A stretch of DNA of 48,870 nucleotides, from assembly GCF_900115925.1 (NCBI RefSeq), contig NZ_FOYF01000010.1, positions 1 to 48,870 of the forward strand. The letters run 5' to 3'. The DNA is from Bacillus sp. cl95 (lineage in GTDB: Bacteria; Bacillota; Bacilli; Bacillales; Cytobacillaceae). The notes under the pieces are model-generated. The model made no database searches. It was not told the DNA's origin and saw only the letters and a list, made by a program, of their open reading frames with translations. Position 1 is the stretch's first letter; the number at the start of each line of letters is the position of its first letter. This document shows positions 8,398 to 16,996 of this stretch, piece by piece. The translations under genes were made by a program, and so were the position numbers.

Positions 8398-8426
8398 TTG
8401 ACGTATATCAATTAATACTGTAAGAT
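8398..8426 (+). promoter_or_regulatory. SigA promoter of glmS
   Basis: TTGACG (8398-8403), a 17-bp spacer and TAAGAT (8421-8426). The predicted start site is about 70 nt before the ribozyme cleavage site. Confidence 0.65.
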
Positions 8427-8489
8427 TATCCTGTTTTATGGAAACTCGTTTCCGCTTGATTCCAATTAGAAAGGTGGGTAGACGTTAAC

Positions 8490-8645
8490 TGAATAACTTA
8501 AAGCGCCTGGACTAATCATGATGAGGATTAGTTGACGAGGAGGAGGTTTATCGAAGTATCGGCGGATGCCTCCCGGTTGATGACGCACAACCGAAGTTTC
8601 TTCTTTAAAACACTTTGGCAACAAGGTGAACAAAGAGAAGAAAAT
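8490..8645 (+). promoter_or_regulatory. glmS ribozyme-riboswitch
   Basis: The conserved glmS ribozyme core is plain: AAGCGCCTGGACT at the cleavage site, GTTGACGAGGAGG followed by TTTATCGAAGTATC, then CGGCGGATGCCTCCCGGTTG with GCACAACCGAAG. The P4 region is AACACTTTGGCAAC with GGTGAACAAAGAGAAGAAA. Self-cleavage is expected between A8502 and G8503. Glucosamine-6-phosphate binding activates cleavage, and the 5'-hydroxyl product is degraded, giving negative feedback on glmS. All core elements are present, so it should be active. Confidence 0.96.
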
Positions 8646-8707
8646 GCGCATACTAGAAGTACGGTTATGTTTAGCCGGCTTCCTTGAACATAATATTACG
8701 GAGATAA

Positions 8708-8742
8708 GGGGGCAAGGGATGCCTCCGAGCTTGCTTGCCCCC
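8708..8742 (+). other. GC-rich hairpin between ribozyme and glmS start
   Basis: A 9-bp perfect stem GGGGGCAAG/CTTGCCCCC with a 17-nt loop ends 10 nt before the GGGAGG ribosome binding site. No T-run follows, so it is not a terminator. It stays on the 3' cleavage product and may affect stability or initiation. Confidence 0.6.
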
Positions 8743-8765
8743 TGATACAGGGAGGAAAAGAAAAT

Positions 8766-10568
8766 ATGTGTGGTATTGTTGGATACATCGGTACAAATGA
8801 TTCAAAAGAAGTTTTATTAAAAGGCTTAGAGAAGCTTGAATATAGAGGATATGACTCTGCAGGTATTGCGGTCATGAATGAAAACGGAGTTCAAGTATTT
8901 AAAGAAAAAGGGCGCATTGCAGACCTACGTTCGATCGTGGACTTGGACGTAATGGCTAATACGGGAATTGGACACACTCGTTGGGCAACTCATGGTGTTC
9001 CTAGCCGTAGAAATGCACATCCACATCAAAGTGCTTCTACTCGTTTCACACTTGTTCATAACGGCGTAATCGAAAACTACGACCTATTAAAGCGTGAATA
9101 CTTGAAAGACGTTACTTTAGTGAGCGATACGGATACAGAAGTAATCGTTCAGATGCTTGAGCTATTCGTTAAAGATGGCTTAGAAGTGGAAGAAGCATTC
9201 CGTAAGACGTTAAAGTTGTTAAAAGGTTCTTATGCTTTAGCGTTATTGGATGAGCAAAACAACGAAACCATCTTTGTTGCAAAAAATAAAAGTCCATTAC
9301 TTGTTGGTTTAGGAGAAGGTTTCAATGTTGTTGCAAGTGACGCAATGGCAATGATCCAAGTAACAAACCAGTACGTAGAGTTAATGGATAAAGAAGTTGT
9401 AATCGTTAAAAAAAATAATGTTACAATCAAGAACTTAAACGGTGAAGAAATTAGCCGTGCTCCATATACAGCTGAGCTAGATGCAAGTGACATTGAAAAG
9501 GGAACATACCCTCACTACATGTTAAAAGAAATCGATGAGCAGCCATTAGTGATGCGTAAGATTATCCAAAAGTATCAAGATGAAAAGGGTCAATTGACGA
9601 TTGACTGGAACATCACGGAAGCAATGAAGGAATCGGACCGAATCTACATTATCGCTTGCGGAACTTCTTATCATGCTGGCCTAGTTGGTAAGCAGTTCAT
9701 TGAGAAAATGGCTCAAATTCCAGTAGAGGTTCACGTTGCGAGTGAGTTTGTATACAACATGCCTATGTTGTCTGAAAAACCATTGTTCATCTTTATTTCC
9801 CAAAGTGGAGAAACAGCTGATAGCCGTGCAGTTCTTGTACATGTGAAAGAATTGGGCTACCGTGCGCTGACAATCACAAACGTTCCAGGTTCTACTCTTT
9901 CTCGTGAAGCGGACTACACTTTATTGTTGCATGCAGGTCCAGAAATTGCTGTTGCTTCAACTAAAGCTTACACAGCACAATTAGCTGTCCTCGCTATCCT
10001 TGCAGAAGTAACAGGAAGAAGCCGTGGAATTGAACTAGGATTTGATCTTGTAAGAGAATTCGGTATCATTGCTAATGCAATGGAAGTTCTTTGTGATTCA
10101 AAAGAACAACTAGAAAATATCTCTCGTGAATTCCTTTCAGTAACACGCAATGCATTCTTCATTGGTCGTGGAATTGATTTCTACGTAGGCTTAGAAGGAG
10201 CTCTTAAGCTGAAAGAAATCTCTTACATTCAAGCTGAAGGTTTTGCTGGCGGAGAATTGAAACACGGAACAATCGCTTTGATTGAAGAAGGAACTCCTGT
10301 TATTGCTCTTGCAACTCAGGAAAACGTAAACCTTAGCATTCGTGGTAACGTGAAAGAAGTAGTTGCCCGTGGAGCTAACCCATGCATCATCTCTATGAAG
10401 GGTCTTGAAACAGACGGAGACAGCTTCATTATCCCAGAAGTGCATGGTCTATTAACACCGCTTATCTCTGTAATCCCATTGCAATTGATTTCATACTATG
10501 CGGCATTACACCGCGACTGTGATGTTGATAAGCCACGTAACTTGGCGAAGAGCGTAACAGTAGAATAA
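8766..10568 (+). CDS. glmS: Glutamine--fructose-6-phosphate aminotransferase (isomerising)
   Basis: Makes glucosamine-6-phosphate from fructose-6-phosphate and glutamine, the entry step to amino sugars and the wall. It has 600 residues. The N-terminal Ntn glutaminase domain starts MCGIVGYIG with Cys2 as nucleophile. Two SIS isomerase domains follow, recognised by [10 protein letters not shown] (about 300) and [19 protein letters not shown] (about 465). The C-terminus [13 protein letters not shown] is the conserved active-site tail. The ATG follows AGGGAGG. It is monocistronic and controlled by the ribozyme in its leader. Confidence 0.98.
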   Translation: MCGIVGYIGTNDSKEVLLKGLEKLEYRGYDSAGIAVMNENGVQVFKEKGRIADLRSIVDLDVMANTGIGHTRWATHGVPSRRNAHPHQSASTRFTLVHNGVIENYDLLKREYLKDVTLVSDTDTEVIVQMLELFVKDGLEVEEAFRKTLKLLKGSYALALLDEQNNETIFVAKNKSPLLVGLGEGFNVVASDAMAMIQVTNQYVELMDKEVVIVKKNNVTIKNLNGEEISRAPYTAELDASDIEKGTYPHYMLKEIDEQPLVMRKIIQKYQDEKGQLTIDWNITEAMKESDRIYIIACGTSYHAGLVGKQFIEKMAQIPVEVHVASEFVYNMPMLSEKPLFIFISQSGETADSRAVLVHVKELGYRALTITNVPGSTLSREADYTLLLHAGPEIAVASTKAYTAQLAVLAILAEVTGRSRGIELGFDLVREFGIIANAMEVLCDSKEQLENISREFLSVTRNAFFIGRGIDFYVGLEGALKLKEISYIQAEGFAGGELKHGTIALIEEGTPVIALATQENVNLSIRGNVKEVVARGANPCIISMKGLETDGDSFIIPEVHGLLTPLISVIPLQLISYYAALHRDCDVDKPRNLAKSVTVE

Positions 10569-10613
10569 TCAATCATTACCAATCATAATTTTGGTCTTTA
10601 TGACAGACTCTAT

Positions 10614-10646
10614 AAAGGATGGTATTCATACTGAATACCATCCTTT
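10614..10646 (+). terminator. glmS terminator-like perfect hairpin
   Basis: A 15-bp perfect inverted repeat (AAAGGATGGTATTCA and its complement) with a 3-nt loop, 45 nt after glmS. It is followed by GATTTATAT rather than a clean T-run, so termination may be incomplete. Confidence 0.75.
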
Positions 10647-10674
10647 GATTTATATCCTACTAAGAGGTGATTCG

Positions 10675-10827
10675 ATGAGTATCAAAGATCAGTTAGATCC
10701 GCATTCTCAGCTTTTTCACCATAATTGGACGAGGCCGAAACGTTCAAAATCACAAGTGAATGGGCATACGATGGAGTCCCAAAACAACATTATTTTGAGA
10801 TCCAATGCAAAAGCCCATCGCTGGTAA
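10675..10827 (+). CDS. Hypothetical small protein (50 aa)
   Basis: An open frame of 50 residues starting MSIKDQLDPHSQLFHHNW and ending RSNAKAHRW. It is basic and rich in His, Asn and Ser, with no membrane segment. TAAGAGGTGATTCG gives a good ribosome binding site for ATG 10675. A longer in-frame start at 10591 would read through the glmS hairpin and is rejected. A strong terminator follows 25 nt after the stop, supporting a real transcription unit. I do not recognise the family. Confidence 0.6.
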   Translation: MSIKDQLDPHSQLFHHNWTRPKRSKSQVNGHTMESQNNIILRSNAKAHRW

Positions 10828-10851
10828 GGATGTAAATGAAGTGTATGATTA

Positions 10852-10885
10852 TAGAAAAAGACTCCTTTATGGGGTCTTTTTCTAT
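10852..10885 (+). terminator. Intrinsic terminator
   Basis: TAGAAAAAGAC pairs with GTCTTTTTCTA around a short GC step. It contains its own T-run and ends the small gene at 10675. Confidence 0.85.
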
Positions 10886-11046
10886 ATTTAAGACTTTTTT
10901 TGATAAAATATGTAAAATATTTAACTCAGTACCTTGCATTATTCACTAGTGTGACTTAATATTTCATATATGGGAATTATTTCTATTGTTGTTATGCTAT
11001 TAATCATTAATTAGTAGTGATTATTAATTAAGAGAGGGAGAGAAAC

Positions 11047-11373
11047 ATGAATGTTCAATTCAAAAAAGGCGTCCTCGAATTATGTGTACTCCTTCTTATT
11101 TCTAAAAAGGATCAGTATGGTTACGAATTAGCACAAAACATATCCAATAAAATTGAAGTTGCGGAAGGAACATTATATCCGTTATTAAGAAGGTTAACGA
11201 AGGAAGATTACTTAACGACTTACTTAGCAGAATCGACTGAAGGACCTCCGAGAAAATACTATTCGTTAACGGAAAAAGGCAAGGTGTACATGGATATGCT
11301 AGTGGTCCAATGGCAACAGTTTTCGTTTGCTGTGGATGAATTTATCGAGGAGGGGATGAGGCATGTTGAATAA
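11047..11373 (+). CDS. PadR-family transcriptional regulator
   Basis: A 108-residue winged-helix repressor. The PadR signature is seen in ELCVLLLISKKDQYGYEL, the wing segment EGTLYPLLRRL and GPPRKYYSLTEKGK. The start ATG follows AGAGAGGGAGAG. It overlaps the next gene by 11 nt and forms a three-gene module with a DUF1700 membrane protein and a DUF4097 exported protein. Such modules are common in Firmicutes and usually autoregulated. A/T-rich repeats of TTAATTA (about 10999-11032) just upstream are a possible operator. The inducer is unknown. Confidence 0.9.
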   Translation: MNVQFKKGVLELCVLLLISKKDQYGYELAQNISNKIEVAEGTLYPLLRRLTKEDYLTTYLAESTEGPPRKYYSLTEKGKVYMDMLVVQWQQFSFAVDEFIEEGMRHVE

Positions 11374-11920
11374 CGAATATATGTCTAAATTAGAATCTTT
11401 GCTGAGCAAAGTTCCGGAAAAGGACCGAAGAGAGATGCTTTATGACTATGAGGAGCATTTTCAGGTGGGTATGACGAATGGGAAGAGCCAGGCCGACCTG
11501 ATTGCCGAGTTAGGCGATCCGCATGTGATAGCCCGTGATTTGCTTTCAGATTATCATGTAGGAAGGGTGGAAAAGGTTCAAACAACATCCAAAACAAGGG
11601 CCATTATCGAGACCATTAGTTTAGTTTTTTTTAATCTTATTTTTGTTGTCGGACCTTTAGGTGGGATATTCGGAGCCTTTATTGCACTATGTGGAGTATC
11701 ATTAGGTTTGTCCGTAATGCCATTTGCTATTTTAGGGTCTTATTTCCTCGGATATAGTTATGAAAGCTTTGCTGTTAACTTTTTTGCTTCCCTTACAGTG
11801 TTAAGTTTAGGGTTATTAATGGGTATCGGGATGATGGCCATAGGCAAAGTTTTTTACAGACTATTCGTAAGTTATATCAAGTTCAATTTTAAAATTGTTA
11901 AAGGGGGGAAAGCGGCATGA
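11363..11920 (+). CDS. DUF1700 (HAAS) family membrane protein
   Basis: 185 residues. The N-terminal HAAS/DUF1700 helical region (about 5-62) has the pattern YMSKLESLLSKVPEKDRREM, DYEEHF and IAELGDPHVIARDLL. It is followed by hydrophobic segments at about 80-110, 115-130 and 135-160. The start ATG overlaps padR and follows GAGGAGGGG. It probably works with the adjacent DUF4097 protein, whose start overlaps its stop by 4 nt (ATGA). In related systems the set responds to envelope stress, but its function here is inferred. Confidence 0.88.
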   Translation: MLNNEYMSKLESLLSKVPEKDRREMLYDYEEHFQVGMTNGKSQADLIAELGDPHVIARDLLSDYHVGRVEKVQTTSKTRAIIETISLVFFNLIFVVGPLGGIFGAFIALCGVSLGLSVMPFAILGSYFLGYSYESFAVNFFASLTVLSLGLLMGIGMMAIGKVFYRLFVSYIKFNFKIVKGGKAA

Positions 11921-12870
11921 AGAAATTTGTATATCTGTTGCTAGTTATGTTTGCCATTGGAGTTACGGGAACATTGCTTTCGGTTAGTGCTGCAGGTGGA
12001 TTTTCTTTAGATACATATTCAGTTTCAGACAAGGAAGTCATCTCCGCCCAAGACATTCAAAGGATCTCAGTAGATTTGTCTTCAACTGATATAACGGTTA
12101 TCCCGACGGAGGATAAAGAAATTACAGTTGAACTAGAAGGTAAGATCAGCAAAAAATTGAAAAAGAAGATTGAGTTGGTTGTGAAAGAGAGCGGGAAGAC
12201 CTTAAAGGTTGGTTTAAGAAATGAAAATCAGATTAAGTTTAATATTGGGGTCTTGATTGTAGATACAAAAGTGAATATATTTTTACCTGAAAAACTCTAT
12301 GAGTCTATTGATTTAACCACATCTTCGGGGGACATTACGATACAAGATCTTGAAGGGAAAGGGTTATCTTTAAAGGCAAGTTCTGGGGATATCGTGGCAG
12401 AAAATTCGAAGGCAAAAGAAACCTTTAAGATTAAAACCTCAAGTGGTGAGATTACATCTAAAAATAATGAAGCAGACCGTTTTGAAATGAGTGCGAGTAG
12501 CGGGGACTTGTTGGTTGTTGATCAGAAGGCAATAGAAACTGTCCTTGAAACTTCTTCTGGAGAGATGAAACTGGAAAATATAATTGGTGGTTTATCTGCT
12601 CAAGCCTCGTCTGGAGATATATTTGTAGTAAATGAAGAAGTAGCAGGTAATATCCATGCGGATACATCGAGTGGAGATATCAAAATTGAGTTCGTCAATA
12701 AACCAACATCATTAGCATTAGAGTTTAGAGGCAGCTCTGGTGAAGGTAACATCGGCTTAGAAGGGCTTCATTATGATGAAAAAAATGAGCATGAGATAAG
12801 CGGGAAAATTGGCTCGGGGAAATACCAATTGATAGCCAATACGAATTCAGGAGATTTTTATTTAGACTAG
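11917..12870 (+). CDS. DUF4097 beta-repeat exported protein
   Basis: 317 residues with an N-terminal hydrophobic signal or anchor (about 4-26). A DUF4097 domain follows, built from regularly spaced SSGD/SSGE turns about 18-20 residues apart: TTSSGDIT, ASSGDIV, TSSGEIT, ASSGDLL, TSSGEMK, ASSGDIF, TSSGDIK and GSSGEGN. This spacing suggests a right-handed beta-solenoid. B. subtilis LiaG and YvlB are in this class. The start overlaps the DUF1700 gene by 4 nt. It probably acts outside the membrane in envelope homeostasis. Confidence 0.88.
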   Translation: MKKFVYLLLVMFAIGVTGTLLSVSAAGGFSLDTYSVSDKEVISAQDIQRISVDLSSTDITVIPTEDKEITVELEGKISKKLKKKIELVVKESGKTLKVGLRNENQIKFNIGVLIVDTKVNIFLPEKLYESIDLTTSSGDITIQDLEGKGLSLKASSGDIVAENSKAKETFKIKTSSGEITSKNNEADRFEMSASSGDLLVVDQKAIETVLETSSGEMKLENIIGGLSAQASSGDIFVVNEEVAGNIHADTSSGDIKIEFVNKPTSLALEFRGSSGEGNIGLEGLHYDEKNEHEISGKIGSGKYQLIANTNSGDFYLD

Positions 12871-12925
12871 GACATACTGTGGATTCGCTATAGCAAGTGT
12901 CTAGTTTGTATTTTTCCAAGATGGG

Positions 12926-13813
12926 ATGTGTGAAATGAAGGAGCATAAGATTTACAAAAATGAGCATGGAAAAAAGGAAATCTTGAATTCCTATGAGGAG
13001 TATTTGCCTTCTCTTGATGTCCCAATAGAAAGAGAGTATGTAGATACCCAATATGGTAAGACTCATGTACTCATACTAGGACCCAAAGATGCAAAGCCGC
13101 TATTTATCTTTCAAGGGGGCAATTGTATTAATCCTATGACACTTTCTTGGTTTTACCCATTGTTCGAGGAATATAGGATTTATGCACCTGACACGATTGG
13201 TCATCCAGGTTACAGTGATCAAATGAGAATATCAGCAAGTGATAATAGTTTTGCTATGTGGACAACAGAGTTACTTGAACATTACTCCATTGAAAAATGT
13301 GCATTTCTTGGTCCCTCGTTTGGGGCTGGAATTATACTGCGATTGGCAACTTTTATACCTGATAAGATTGCTTGTTCTGTTTTGGTTTCGCCTGCAGGGC
13401 TCAAATTAGGTTCAAAGATTGGAATGATTAAGAAAATACTATTGCCTCTCCTACTGCTAAAAGTGACATCCAATCGGAAGTACATGGCTAGAATTGCTGA
13501 CAACATGTCATATGAAAGCATGAAGGACATGGATAAAAGCATAATAGCCAATATTTTTAAGCACGTAAAACTCGAACGGGAAATGCCAAAGCTTACGACA
13601 AAGGGGGAACTGAAAGATTATTCCGCGCCAACACTAGTCATGGCTGGCAATTATGATGTATTCTTTCCTGCTGAGAAGATTAAGAATGCAGCTGCAGATG
13701 TTATTCCAAATCTAGTCACCTTTAAATCATATGACATGGGGCATTTTCCGTCACCTGAATATGTAGTTAAAATTAACGATGAAATAAAATCGTTTCTAAG
13801 GGAACATTATTAA
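12926..13813 (+). CDS. Alpha/beta hydrolase
   Basis: 295 residues with the alpha/beta hydrolase fold. The nucleophile elbow is GPSFGAG (Ser131), the acid lies in AGNYDVFFPAEK, and the catalytic His in YDMGHFPSPEY. The early FIFQGGNC may form the oxyanion loop. The ATG at 12935 (MKEHKIYK) is an alternative start; neither has a strong ribosome binding site. It stands between the DUF4097 gene and a repeat remnant, with no operon partner. The substrate cannot be told from sequence. Confidence 0.85.
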   Translation: MCEMKEHKIYKNEHGKKEILNSYEEYLPSLDVPIEREYVDTQYGKTHVLILGPKDAKPLFIFQGGNCINPMTLSWFYPLFEEYRIYAPDTIGHPGYSDQMRISASDNSFAMWTTELLEHYSIEKCAFLGPSFGAGIILRLATFIPDKIACSVLVSPAGLKLGSKIGMIKKILLPLLLLKVTSNRKYMARIADNMSYESMKDMDKSIIANIFKHVKLEREMPKLTTKGELKDYSAPTLVMAGNYDVFFPAEKIKNAAADVIPNLVTFKSYDMGHFPSPEYVVKINDEIKSFLREHY

Positions 13814-13867
13814 TTAAAACATAAACCTTAAATAGAAGCGGTTTATGATATACTTTTTTTATTAAAA

Positions 13868-13932
13868 GGCTATGTTAAAGTACATTGTTGATTTTCTGCA
13901 ATTTGGTGACTGGAGCGTAAATCAACAGAGCC
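13868..13932. repeat. Short remnant of the GGCTCTGTTAAA MITE-like family
   Basis: It runs from GGCTATGTTAAAG to CAACAGAGCC, keeping GTTGATTTTCTGC on the left and CTGGAGCG...AATCAACA on the right. This is a 65-bp internally deleted form of the element at 29744. It lies immediately before the rpiR-type gene and donates an in-frame but probably untranslated extension. Confidence 0.75.
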
Positions 13933-13958
13933 TATTAAAAATGAGGGGCAAGTTCTGG

Positions 13959-14804
13959 ATGGTTGATAATTGTTTAGGAAGAATCAGGTCTTATTATGCA
14001 AGATTAAGCGAAAAAGAAAAGCGAATTGCCGATTATATCTTAGCACATCCAGAAAAGATCATTCATTGTACGATCAGTGAGATTTCTGAGGATCTTGGAA
14101 TCGCCGACGCGACCGTTTTTCGCTTTAGTAAAAGAATTGGCTACAAGGGGTATCAGGCGTTTAAGATAGCATTAGCTTCAGAAATGGTCAGCCCTAGTCA
14201 GGCTATATATGAGGAAATTCATGATGAAGATGATGAAAAGTCGATTACCCAAAAAGTATTTCAATCCAATATACGTACACTTGAAAATACATTAAATATG
14301 TTGGATCGCCAAATGTTGAAGCAGGCTGTACATATGCTTTTAAATGCTAAACGAATTGAGTTTTATGGGACTGGTGGATCGGCTGTAATCGCTTTGGATG
14401 CCTACCATAAATTTATTCGATCCGGCATTCAAGCATATGCATTTCCCGATTCGCATTTTCAACTCATGGCTGCGTCACAGTTAACTTATTCAGATGTGGC
14501 TGTCATTATTTCTCATACCGGTAAGAATAAGGATACGCTGGCCATCCTGCAGGCAGCAAAAGAGAATGGTGCCAAAACGATAGGGATAACAAGTTTTCCA
14601 AAGTCTCCACTTGGTCAGAATGTTGATGTTGCCCTGTTTTCGAGTTCAGAGGAAACGGAATATCGCCCCGAAGCGTTGGCGTCCCGAATCGGACAATTAA
14701 GCATCATTGATGCTCTTTATGTGAACGTGATGGCATTAAACAAAGATCACGCAAGCACTTCCTTTGGGAAAGTAAGTAGAGCCATTTCGCAAACGCGTTT
14801 ATAA
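13959..14804 (+). CDS. MurR/RpiR-family transcriptional regulator
   Basis: 281 residues. The N-terminal HTH_6 domain (about 1-77) has TISEISEDLGIADATVFRFS, and the C-terminal sugar-phosphate-sensing SIS domain (about 110-240) has FYGTGGSAVIALDAYHKF. Such proteins sense phosphosugars. ATG 13959 is chosen because GAGGGG lies 10 nt upstream and the length then fits the family. The open frame reaches back to 13872 through the repeat remnant, which would add non-homologous residues. It ends at its own terminator. Its target is unknown; no sugar gene is adjacent. Confidence 0.88.
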   Translation: MVDNCLGRIRSYYARLSEKEKRIADYILAHPEKIIHCTISEISEDLGIADATVFRFSKRIGYKGYQAFKIALASEMVSPSQAIYEEIHDEDDEKSITQKVFQSNIRTLENTLNMLDRQMLKQAVHMLLNAKRIEFYGTGGSAVIALDAYHKFIRSGIQAYAFPDSHFQLMAASQLTYSDVAVIISHTGKNKDTLAILQAAKENGAKTIGITSFPKSPLGQNVDVALFSSSEETEYRPEALASRIGQLSIIDALYVNVMALNKDHASTSFGKVSRAISQTRL

Positions 14805-14812
14805 AAAGTGAT

Positions 14813-14846
14813 AAACCTGGTCCGGGTGGGATCAGGTTTTTTGTTT
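14813..14846 (+). terminator. Terminator of the RpiR-family gene
   Basis: AAACCTG/CAGGTTT stem with a 13-nt loop followed by T6GTTTT. Confidence 0.85.
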
Positions 14847-14967
14847 TGGATTTATTCACAGTTGAATTCAAATCAAAGGAAGCTTAGATTATTCTCCGTT
14901 ATTGAATAAATTTTCCTTCCATGAAAGATAATATTTTCAAGTCAAACAAAAAAAGGAGAATTTAAAA

Positions 14968-15309
14968 ATGAAACGTTATAGCTTTATGATGATGGCCGTT
15001 ATGTTTTTGATTGGCCTTACTGGATCGGTTTCTTATGCAGCACCAAATACCGCTGACTGTCAGGAAACCCTAAAAGTTCAATTAACGGATAAACAGAAAA
15101 CAGAATTAGATGTTCTATATCGAGCTACTTTCGCAAAAAAGAAACAAATCGTGGACAAATACGTGGAATTTGGTGCCATTACGAAGGAAATGGGTGACAA
15201 AAAGAAGCAATGGCTTGATAAGAAATATGAAAAGTTAGTTGCAAATGGTTATGTACCACATAAGTGTCATTACAAGCATCGAATGCACAAAGCTCAAAAT
15301 GGTCAATAA
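14968..15309 (+). CDS. DUF2680 (YckD-like) secreted protein
   Basis: 113 residues with a clear signal peptide (about 1-24, MKRYSFMMMAVMFLIGLTGS, then SYAA). The mature part is small, lysine-rich and helical, with LTDKQKTELDVLYRA and FGAITKEMGDKKKQWLDKKY. This matches the DUF2680 family and B. subtilis YckD in length. The C-terminus is His- and Lys-rich (HKCHYKHRMHK). A perfect AAAGGAGAA precedes the ATG. Single-gene unit; function unknown. Confidence 0.85.
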   Translation: MKRYSFMMMAVMFLIGLTGSVSYAAPNTADCQETLKVQLTDKQKTELDVLYRATFAKKKQIVDKYVEFGAITKEMGDKKKQWLDKKYEKLVANGYVPHKCHYKHRMHKAQNGQ

Positions 15310-15392
15310 CGTCATAGTGTGAATAATTTTAATTGCATGAAATTAATGCAAAGCGTTGAATTACGAAAGCATTTTCATTACAATAAGTTCGA

Positions 15393-15425
15393 GGTCTGAC
15401 GTCTAATCAGTCAGGCCTTTTTATT
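15393..15425 (+). terminator. Terminator of the DUF2680 gene
   Basis: GGTCTGAC/GTCAGGCC stem with one G-T pair, followed by T5ATT. Confidence 0.9.
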
Positions 15426-15433
15426 AGTTAGAA

Positions 15434-15481
15434 TTGTATATCTCAGGTTAGGGAAGTATAGAAAACAATGACATCATTGTT
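15434..15481 (+). promoter_or_regulatory. SigA promoter and palindromic operator candidate of the nucleoside transporter
   Basis: TTGTAT (15434-15439), a 17-bp spacer and TATAGA (15457-15462). Directly downstream, AACAATGA-CA-TCATTGTT (15464-15481) is a perfect 8+8 inverted repeat covering the expected transcription start, a classic repressor position. The regulator is not identifiable. Confidence 0.6.
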
Positions 15482-15508
15482 ATTACAAAAACAAGGAGAG
15501 AAGAAGAA

Positions 15509-16687
15509 ATGAAATATTTGCTATTTTTGGTTGCGCTTGCATTAATTTTCGTTTTAGCATTTGTTGCTAGTAATGATAAGAAGAAAATAAAGTTCAAGCC
15601 GATTGCTATCATGCTTGTGCTTCAGTTAGTTTTAACATTCCTACTCTTAAATACAGGAATTGGCTTAATCATAATTAAAGCGATTTCACGTTTGTTTGAT
15701 CGCTTGCTAGCATTTGCCGCTGAAGGTGTAAACTTTGTATTTGGTGGACTTGCAAACGAGGGAGCTATGTCTTTCTTCTTGAATGTACTTCTTCCAATCG
15801 TTTTCATTTCAGTATTAATTGGGATTGCGCAACACTTACGAATTCTGCCTGTCATTATTAAAGGTCTTGGACTAGTTTTAAGTAAAATAAATGGTCTTGG
15901 TCGACTTGAATCATATAATGCTGTAGCTTCAGCTGTTTTTGGGCAATCTGAAGTATTTATCTCTGTAAAGAAACAACTTGGTCATCTTCCGGAACGCAGA
16001 TTATATACGCTTTGTACATCTGCGATGTCAACTGTTTCTGCATCAATCCTTGGTGCATACATGACGATGATCGATCCAAAGTATGTAATCACAGCTCTTG
16101 TTTTGAACCTTTTCGGCGGGTTCATCATTGCGAATATTATCAATCCTTATGAAGTGTCTGCAGAAGAAGATAATATTGAAATTCAACAAGAAAAGCAAAC
16201 GTTCTTCGAAATGCTTGGCGAATACATTATGGACGGATTTAAAGTAGCGATTATCGTTGGAGCGATGCTAATCGGTTTCGTTGGACTGATTGCGATGATC
16301 AACTTCGTTTTCGATCTTATCTTCGGAATGAGTTTCCAAACACTGATTGGTTATGTATTTGCACCACTTGCGTTCATCATCGGTGTTCCATGGTCTGAAG
16401 CGGTAAGCGCGGGTACGATTATGGCAACAAAGCTCGTTTCTAATGAATTTGTCGCGATGATGGATTTAGCTAAAATTACAGGAGATTTGTCAGCAAGAAC
16501 AATCGGCATTATCTCAGTATTCCTTGTTTCTTTCGCTAACTTCTCATCTATCGGTATCATTACAGGTGCAGTTAAGGGATTGAACGAAGAAAAAGGAAAT
16601 GTAGTAGCTCGTTTCGGTTTAAAATTACTTTACGGTGCAACGCTTGTCAGCTTGCTTTCTGCAGCGATCATCGGGATTATGTTATAA
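15509..16687 (+). CDS. Concentrative nucleoside transporter (NupC/CNT family)
   Basis: 392 residues, the length of B. subtilis NupC and NupG. It is an inner-membrane, cation-coupled nucleoside importer. CNT family marks are [14 protein letters not shown] (about 149-162), the TM4-5 region [36 protein letters not shown] (about 298-315) and the C-terminal [18 protein letters not shown]. About ten hydrophobic segments are seen. The ATG follows AAGGAGAG. It is single-gene, with a palindrome at the transcription start and a terminator after the stop. Purine versus pyrimidine preference cannot be decided. Confidence 0.93.
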   Translation: MKYLLFLVALALIFVLAFVASNDKKKIKFKPIAIMLVLQLVLTFLLLNTGIGLIIIKAISRLFDRLLAFAAEGVNFVFGGLANEGAMSFFLNVLLPIVFISVLIGIAQHLRILPVIIKGLGLVLSKINGLGRLESYNAVASAVFGQSEVFISVKKQLGHLPERRLYTLCTSAMSTVSASILGAYMTMIDPKYVITALVLNLFGGFIIANIINPYEVSAEEDNIEIQQEKQTFFEMLGEYIMDGFKVAIIVGAMLIGFVGLIAMINFVFDLIFGMSFQTLIGYVFAPLAFIIGVPWSEAVSAGTIMATKLVSNEFVAMMDLAKITGDLSARTIGIISVFLVSFANFSSIGIITGAVKGLNEEKGNVVARFGLKLLYGATLVSLLSAAIIGIML

Positions 16688-16692
16688 GAGGG

Positions 16693-16732
16693 AAGAGGCG
16701 ACTGCACTCAGTGTGGATGCCTCTTTTTTTTG
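16693..16732 (+). terminator. Terminator of the nucleoside transporter
   Basis: AAGAGGC/GCCTCTT stem with an imperfect 19-nt loop, followed by T8. Confidence 0.88.
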
Positions 16733-16952
16733 ATATCGTTTTCTGAATTTTTCCGAGAACTCATATATTTAGATGAACATAACAAATAATGAAAAAACAC
16801 CGCATATTTATCAGATATACTTACATAAAGTTCTCTGAACATAACATAAGTTTATGTACCAGCCATTCGATAAAAATTAGAACTTAATTAGCGACGAACT
16901 CAGCTAATATCTCATTGAAAATCGCTATAAGCAACGGCACGCCAAAATTTGA

Positions 16953-16996
16953 AACAAAAAAGAATCCGAGCACCTATGCTCGGATTCTTTTTTGTT
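16953..16996. terminator. Bidirectional terminator
   Basis: A near-perfect 19-bp stem (AACAAAAAAGAATCCGAGC and its complement) with a 6-nt loop, carrying A-runs and T-runs on both sides. It abuts the stop codon of the minus-strand symporter. The 220 nt to its left contain no gene. Confidence 0.92.

Noticed and set aside
13872..13958. N-terminal extension of the RpiR-family protein
   Set aside because: It is encoded by a repeat remnant and lacks a ribosome binding site; ATG 13959 fits family length.
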